DNA of 28,666 nucleotides. Origin: Actinomycetota bacterium (GTDB taxonomy: Bacteria > Actinomycetota > Humimicrobiia > Humimicrobiales > Humimicrobiaceae). The DNA is taken from NCBI GenBank assembly GCA_018400395.1, contig JAGYMN010000006.1:1-28666 (forward strand), written 5' to 3'. Below are positions 24,029 to 28,666 of this stretch, in pieces. A model generated the notes under the pieces. It did no database searches. It was given only the letters and a program-made list of their open reading frames with translations, and was not told where the DNA came from. The stretch's first letter is position 1. Each line of letters starts with the position of its first letter. The translations under genes and the position numbers were made by a program.

Positions 24029-25475
24029 AATAATGCTTGGTCTGGCGGCTGAATGGACAGGCTCCTTAATAAAATCTGGAGATGCTGAATCCTGCATAGA
24101 AAGCATATCAACTGATACGAGAACAATTATGAGGGGTGATTATTTTATTCCCATCAAAGGCGAAAATTTTGATGGCCATGATTTTATGGAAGATGCTGTT
24201 AGAAAAGGCGCAAGTGGCTTTGTCTACGAAAAAGGAAAAAAGTCAGAGTATCCAAAATTTTTAGATAGCATTTGTGTAGACAATGAGGCGGGTTATCTTA
24301 TACTGGAAACTGATAATACCATGGATTTTATTAAAATGCTTGCATCAAATTATTTGATTCAGTTTAATGCAGGGATTATAGGGATAACAGGAAGTGTAGG
24401 GAAGACTACTACAAAAAATATGGTTGCAGCTGTTCTGTCAAAGAAATTTAAAACAGTATCGACTCCAGGAAATTTTAATACCGAAATAGGAATATCGAAA
24501 AGTATTTTTAATGTGGGACCTGAAACAGATTATTTTGTAGCCGAACTGGGAATGAGAGGCAAAAATCAGATAGGTTCACTTGCTGAAATAATAAATGTGG
24601 AGATAGCTGCCATTACTGCGGTTGGTGATTCCCATATGGAATTTTTCAAAAGCCAAAAGGAGATAGCTGAAGCCAAGGCTGAAATAGCCAGTCCTTTAAA
24701 AAGGAACAGAGGCAGGCTTTTTCTGAATGCTGATGACAGCATGACACCGTATATCAAAGAAATTACGGGAGTTGAAACAATAGAATTCGGTGCAGACAAC
24801 TGCATAGATTATAATTTTATAGATACAGGGGCTGACAAGCAGGGGAGATTCAGTTTTGATCTTTTTAAGAAAGATAGAAAGATTTGCTCAATAAAATCCG
24901 GGATTCCAGGATACCATAACCTTTATAATGAATGTCTTGCTGCTGCAATATGTCATTATACTGGTGTGGATATAGATATGATTAAAGAAGGTATAGAGAA
25001 TGTAAAAATTGAAGAACACAGGATGCAGGTAATCGATTGCTGTAATTTTACTATTATCGACGATTGTTATAATGCAAGTCCAGTATCCGTAAACAGTGCC
25101 ATAGATACTCTCATGCAGGTATCGATAAGGAATAATGGAAGATCTGTAGCTATACTGGGCGACATGCTTGAACTGGGGAAATCTGCCGCGGAATTACATT
25201 ATAAGGTTGGTAAATATTGTGCTGAGAGAGATATTAAAACTTTAATTGCAGTTGGAAAACTGGCAGAAAATTTTGTTAAAGGCTTTGAGGATTGTAAAAA
25301 CAAAAAAATCGGTGGGAAACATTTTTATTTTAATAATAAAAGTGATCTGGTTGGATATCTTGGTTCTATAGTGAAGCCAGGAGACATAATCCTTGTAAAA
25401 GGTTCAAGGGCAGATAGGATGGAAGACATAATCTCATTTTTAAAAAATCAATCAGTCAGGAGCCGGGCTTTTTGA
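24012..25475 (+). CDS. murF: UDP-MurNAc-tripeptide--D-Ala-D-Ala ligase
   Basis: A 487-residue Mur ligase that completes the UDP-MurNAc-pentapeptide. N-terminal domain with ISTDTRTIMRGDYFIPIKG, the ATP loop ITGSVGKTTTKNM, the TPGNFNTEIGISKSIF block and the C-terminal DDCYNASPVSVNSA and AILGDMLELG motifs are all family marks. The frame is open back to an ATG at 23940, but that would overlap murE by 89 bases and add residues foreign to the family. I use ATG 24012, which has GGA 5 bases upstream; ATG 24033, just after the murE stop, is also possible. Confidence 0.93.
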   Translation: MKIKNKIMLGLAAEWTGSLIKSGDAESCIESISTDTRTIMRGDYFIPIKGENFDGHDFMEDAVRKGASGFVYEKGKKSEYPKFLDSICVDNEAGYLILETDNTMDFIKMLASNYLIQFNAGIIGITGSVGKTTTKNMVAAVLSKKFKTVSTPGNFNTEIGISKSIFNVGPETDYFVAELGMRGKNQIGSLAEIINVEIAAITAVGDSHMEFFKSQKEIAEAKAEIASPLKRNRGRLFLNADDSMTPYIKEITGVETIEFGADNCIDYNFIDTGADKQGRFSFDLFKKDRKICSIKSGIPGYHNLYNECLAAAICHYTGVDIDMIKEGIENVKIEEHRMQVIDCCNFTIIDDCYNASPVSVNSAIDTLMQVSIRNNGRSVAILGDMLELGKSAAELHYKVGKYCAERDIKTLIAVGKLAENFVKGFEDCKNKKIGGKHFYFNNKSDLVGYLGSIVKPGDIILVKGSRADRMEDIISFLKNQSVRSRAF

Positions 25476-25522
25476 TCTATATTGGTTAGCAGTATATTTT
25501 AGAGACAAAAAGGAGTTTTTTA

Positions 25523-26536
25523 ATGAACTGGATTTTTTTATCTATAACTATTGGAGGGTTTTTATCCCTTGTGCTTACTCCTTTGTTTATAAGATTCCAG
25601 AATAGGAAAAAAATGGGTGAAAAGATAAGGATTGATGGACCCAGGACACATTCTACAAAGGCAGGTACACCCACAATGGGAGGGATAATATTTGTTTTTT
25701 CTGCTGCCATAGCCTTTATAATAGTCAGCCTGATCAAATACTATCGCTATAATGATTACAGCATTGAAGGAATATTTATTACTTCCATACTGGTACTATG
25801 CAGTTTACTGGGATTTATAGATGATTATATGGCACTTAAAAAGCAGCGTTCTCTGGGGCTGAGAGGATGGGTAAAAATATTTTTACTTGCACTTATATGT
25901 GTCTATTTTATATTATTTGCACGTTTTATACTTAATATTGGAACTTATATAAATGTTCCCTTTACAGATATAAAAATAGAACTGGGAAACTGGTATTATA
26001 TAATAGTAGCTCTGATAGTGATATCAACCACCAATGCCGTAAACCTGACTGATGGGCTCGACGGCCTGGCAGCAGGCTCGTCCTCCATAGTACTTGCAGT
26101 TTTCTGTTTTATAGCTTTCCTGGAATGGACGATAGTTGACAGTTCATATGCGATAGATATTGCAGTAATTGCAGGCAGCACTCTTGCGGCATGTACCGGG
26201 TTTTTATGGTGGAATACAGCCCCGGCAGATATATTTATGGGTGATACTGGTTCTTTCGGCCTGGGCGGTCTTATAGCAGCAATAGCTATAGTTTTGAAAC
26301 AGGAAATTTTATTGATAGTGATAGGCGGTCTTTTTGTAGTGGAAGCATTATCTGTAATAATTCAGGTGCTCTGGTTTAAGGCATCCAGAAAACGAGTTTT
26401 TAAAATGGCTCCCATACATCACCATTTCGAGCTCATGGGCTGGCCGGAAATAAAAGTAATTATAAGGTTCTGGCTGGTATGTTCAATATTCGCAGCAACG
26501 GGTTTCTTTATATATTATTTAAAATTTATAGACTAA
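25523..26536 (+). CDS. mraY: phospho-MurNAc-pentapeptide translocase
   Basis: A 337-residue multi-pass membrane enzyme that loads phospho-MurNAc-pentapeptide onto undecaprenyl phosphate to make lipid I. Catalytic and cofactor motifs are present: GTPTMGG near the N-terminus, FIDDYMALKKQRSLGL with the Asp pair, NLTDGLDGLA, FMGDTGSFGLG and the C-terminal MAPIHHHFEL. About ten hydrophobic segments fit the known structure. AAAAAGGAG supports the ATG at 25523, 47 bases after murF. Confidence 0.96.
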   Translation: MNWIFLSITIGGFLSLVLTPLFIRFQNRKKMGEKIRIDGPRTHSTKAGTPTMGGIIFVFSAAIAFIIVSLIKYYRYNDYSIEGIFITSILVLCSLLGFIDDYMALKKQRSLGLRGWVKIFLLALICVYFILFARFILNIGTYINVPFTDIKIELGNWYYIIVALIVISTTNAVNLTDGLDGLAAGSSSIVLAVFCFIAFLEWTIVDSSYAIDIAVIAGSTLAACTGFLWWNTAPADIFMGDTGSFGLGGLIAAIAIVLKQEILLIVIGGLFVVEALSVIIQVLWFKASRKRVFKMAPIHHHFELMGWPEIKVIIRFWLVCSIFAATGFFIYYLKFID

Positions 26537-26556
26537 TTATTTTTTTAAATTAAGGT

Positions 26557-28005
26557 ATGAAAGAAATAGATATTATTTTTAATCACGGAAATATACTGAT
26601 AATCGGTATGGGAATAACAGGAGCTGCAGTAGCAAAAAAAATGGCAGAGCTGGGAAACAATATAATAGCATTTGACAATAATACGGGCCTCGATAAGGGT
26701 TTGTTATATCCTGTCATTGAAAAAAGCAGGGGATCAGATTCTGAAATATTACTGGTCGAAAGAAATAATGCAGATGTCTCGGTTCTTAAAAATGTGGATC
26801 TGGTCATTGCAAGCCCGGGGATCCCTTCAGACAATATAATACTTTCAGCTGCACTTGAGAGGAAAATACCGGTATGGGATGAACTTGAATTATCATGGCA
26901 GCTTATGGGACCAGAGCAGAGAAAAAACACAATTGCAGTGACTGGTACAAATGGTAAAACTACGGTTGTAAGCCTTGCAGGGACATTAATGGAAAAATCT
27001 GGTATGAAAGCGGTTCTATGCGGAAACATTGGTTCCCCTGTTATTGAAACATTTAAAATAGATAAAAGGGGAGGGAGAGCATTCAGTGATGATACTGTAA
27101 GAGTAATAGAGACCAGCAGCTTTCAGCTAGAAAGGACATTCAGTTTTAAGCCCGGAATTGGAATACTTCTAAATATCACCAGTGATCATATAGATAGACA
27201 TAGATGCATAGAGGAATATGCGGATATGAAGTTCAGATTATTTGCAAACCAGGATTCAAAAGACTTTGCGGTTGTAAATATGGATGATGAGACCATAGCA
27301 AAAAAAATAACTGGTTCTGTTTATAAACATGAAGGCCCCTATGTGGTTAAATATGGTATTAAAAGGGTGAAAGCTAATAATCTATGGCTGGAAGATGATT
27401 ATATATATTATGATTTTCTCTCTAAAAGCGGGAGGATTAATATAAAGGGGGTACTACTTAAAGGGATACACAATATATCCAATATTATGGCTTCTTCTGC
27501 ACCACTTCTGATATTGGGGGCAGACCCTGAAAATATCGGTGATTCAATAAAAAATTTTAAGCCTCTCAGTCACAGGATGGAATATCTTGGAGACGTAGAT
27601 GGCATACGCTGCATAAATGACTCGAAATCAACCAATCCTGATTCTACAGCAGCAGCACTTAAAGATTTTACGAAAGAAGTGACTCTGATAATGGGTGGAA
27701 AAGATAAAAATATGGAATTTGGTACGCTGGCAAGTTTAATGGATTCTGCAGTAAATAATCTTATACTCATAGGAGATTCTGCAAATAGAATCGAAAAGAC
27801 CTTTAGCAGAAATGATATTACCTACGGAATATACAGATGTAAGGATCTCGAGGAGGCTGTAAGACTGGGATTTAAATTGACACCACCTGGAGATGTGTTA
27901 TTGCTGTCACCGGGCTGTGCAAGCATGGATATGTTCATAGATTATAAAGATAGGGGCAACAGATTTAAAAAAATTGTAATGTCTTTTAATGAAAAAAATG
28001 GATAA
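26557..28005 (+). CDS. murD: UDP-MurNAc-L-alanine--D-glutamate ligase
   Basis: A 482-residue Mur ligase that adds D-glutamate to UDP-MurNAc-L-Ala. It has the Rossmann-like N-terminal domain with GMGITGAAVAKKMAE, the IASPGIP turn, the ATP loop VTGTNGKTT, IETSSFQLE, the LNITSDHIDRH block and the C-terminal NDSKSTNPDSTAAAL and MGGKDKN motifs. It is about 30 residues longer than common MurD, mostly spread over loops. It starts 20 bases after mraY with an AAGG-like ribosome site and overlaps the next gene by 8-17 bases. Confidence 0.95.
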   Translation: MKEIDIIFNHGNILIIGMGITGAAVAKKMAELGNNIIAFDNNTGLDKGLLYPVIEKSRGSDSEILLVERNNADVSVLKNVDLVIASPGIPSDNIILSAALERKIPVWDELELSWQLMGPEQRKNTIAVTGTNGKTTVVSLAGTLMEKSGMKAVLCGNIGSPVIETFKIDKRGGRAFSDDTVRVIETSSFQLERTFSFKPGIGILLNITSDHIDRHRCIEEYADMKFRLFANQDSKDFAVVNMDDETIAKKITGSVYKHEGPYVVKYGIKRVKANNLWLEDDYIYYDFLSKSGRINIKGVLLKGIHNISNIMASSAPLLILGADPENIGDSIKNFKPLSHRMEYLGDVDGIRCINDSKSTNPDSTAAALKDFTKEVTLIMGGKDKNMEFGTLASLMDSAVNNLILIGDSANRIEKTFSRNDITYGIYRCKDLEEAVRLGFKLTPPGDVLLLSPGCASMDMFIDYKDRGNRFKKIVMSFNEKNG

Positions 28006-28666
28006 ACAGATAAAAAGGCACAGGATATTTAGTATAGGTATTGAGTATTATTTTATTTTTATCATTACCCTTATACTCTCCATAATAGGTATAGTAATGA
28101 TATCAAGTGCTTCTATATCTGTAGGAGAGAGATACTTCAATGATTCTTACTGGTTTATACGCAGACAGTTGATCTGGTGGGTTATATCTTTTCCATTTTT
28201 TTTGATAGCTTCCAGAATTGATTATAAAAAACTACGAAGGTTTTCGAATTTAATTATGCTTATAGTAATAGGACTCCTTGCTCTTGTTCTGATACCGGGT
28301 TTTAGTGTGGAGTCCGGGGGAGCCAGAAGGTGGCTAAATCTATGGTTTTTTAGCCCCCAGCCATCAGAATTTGCAAAACTTGCATTAATATTGTTTTTTT
28401 CCGATTATATAAACAGGGAATATATAAAAGATGGCAGATTAAAAAGAATACTATGGCCTCCGTTTTTTGTACTGTTCCTTTCAACCGTACTTATTTTTAT
28501 GGAACCGGATCTCAGTTCAGCTGTAGTGTTATGGGTTATTATATTTATTGTCATGTTTGCAGGAGGGGTCAGGTTAAAACATATTATAGGAACTGGTTTT
28601 ATAGGGGTAATTGTTACTGCGGGGTATCTTTTTCTGGAGGATTACAGGCGGGAAAGGCTGCTGGCT
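27998..28666 (+). CDS. ftsW: FtsW-type peptidoglycan polymerase, cut by window end
   Basis: A frame of 223 codons that is still open at the last base, so the C-terminal part is outside the window. Translation from ATG 27998 gives a short basic cytoplasmic start and at least five hydrophobic segments. SSASISVGERY, SGGARRWLNL and SPQPSEFAKLALILF match the SEDS family (FtsW/RodA/SpoVE). Context after murD and with ftsI in the same cluster favours FtsW, the lipid II polymerase of the septum. ATG 27989, three codons earlier in frame, is an alternative start; neither has a ribosome site, and translation is probably coupled to murD. Confidence 0.92.
   Translation, partial: MDKQIKRHRIFSIGIEYYFIFIITLILSIIGIVMISSASISVGERYFNDSYWFIRRQLIWWVISFPFFLIASRIDYKKLRRFSNLIMLIVIGLLALVLIPGFSVESGGARRWLNLWFFSPQPSEFAKLALILFFSDYINREYIKDGRLKRILWPPFFVLFLSTVLIFMEPDLSSAVVLWVIIFIVMFAGGVRLKHIIGTGFIGVIVTAGYLFLEDYRRERLLA

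Noticed and set aside
23675..24106. 143-residue reverse-strand frame across the murE-murF junction
   Set aside because: It is antisense to two certain genes and has no recognisable motif or start signal.
26583..27029. 148-residue reverse-strand frame inside murD
   Set aside because: It is low-complexity shadow translation (Pro/Ser/Ile-rich) of the murD frame.
1..28666. tRNA, rRNA, CRISPR, insertion sequence, prophage or toxin-antitoxin genes
   Set aside because: I saw no T-loop plus acceptor pairing, no repeat-spacer series, no transposase or integrase motif and no foreign-looking codon use in any part of the window.

Overview
The window reads as a chromosomal segment of an AT-rich, strictly anaerobic bacterium. 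A ferredoxin-linked 2-oxoacid oxidoreductase, a methyl-tetrahydrofolate methyltransferase of the acetyl-CoA (Wood-Ljungdahl) type and an iron-sulfur flavoprotein point to anaerobic, ferredoxin-based metabolism. MurE carries the DNPR signature of meso-diaminopimelate addition, so the wall is DAP-type peptidoglycan. Arg is mostly AGA/AGG and Ile often ATA in every gene, so nothing stands out as recently imported. The lineage cannot be fixed from the sequence; a deep-branching, uncultured candidate group (for example near Actinomycetota or Bacillota) is only a guess. I found no tRNA, rRNA, CRISPR array, insertion sequence or integrase, and no gene-free stretch above 300 bases.

Layout. (1) 146-6182: a small YtxH-like membrane protein with its own terminator; korAB for a 2-oxoacid:ferredoxin oxidoreductase with an atypical substrate motif; then an Isf-type iron-sulfur flavoprotein translationally coupled to a TlpA/ResA thioredoxin lipoprotein, CcdA and Lgt. 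Together the last four could form an extracytoplasmic thiol-reducing module plus the enzyme that lipidates its lipoprotein. (2) 6219-6779, reverse strand: queH (queuosine synthesis). (3) 6863-11355: hisD, hisC, an AcsE-like methyltransferase and an orphan MsmX/UgpC-type sugar-transport ATPase ending in a clear terminator. (4) 11452-11817: an internally deleted remnant of a geranylgeranyl-reductase-family flavoprotein. (5) 11886-14969: a metallophosphoesterase, cyclic 2,3-diphosphoglycerate synthetase and 2-phosphoglycerate kinase in one overlapping operon. The two biosynthetic enzymes are the complete known route to cyclic 2,3-diphosphoglycerate, an osmolyte/thermoprotectant best known from methanogens. 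The phosphoesterase is a candidate turnover enzyme. (6) 14972-16955: an unknown secreted protein on the reverse strand, an FmdB-type zinc ribbon behind a good sigma-70-type promoter, and two unrecognised membrane/lipoprotein genes. (7) 16968-18573: xseA-xseB (exonuclease VII). (8) 18708-28666: the division and cell wall (dcw) cluster mraZ-rsmH-ftsL-ftsI-murE-murF-mraY-murD-ftsW, with ftsW cut by the window end. Its promoter region has an extended -10 promoter directly followed by three 10-nt-spaced TGGKG-type repeats, a textbook MraZ operator, and an upstream set of alternative hairpins.

Most notable: the bacterial cDPG operon with its coupled phosphoesterase, the replaced YPITP motif in KorA, the deleted GGR remnant, the Isf-TlpA-CcdA-Lgt redox cluster, and the mraZ control region.
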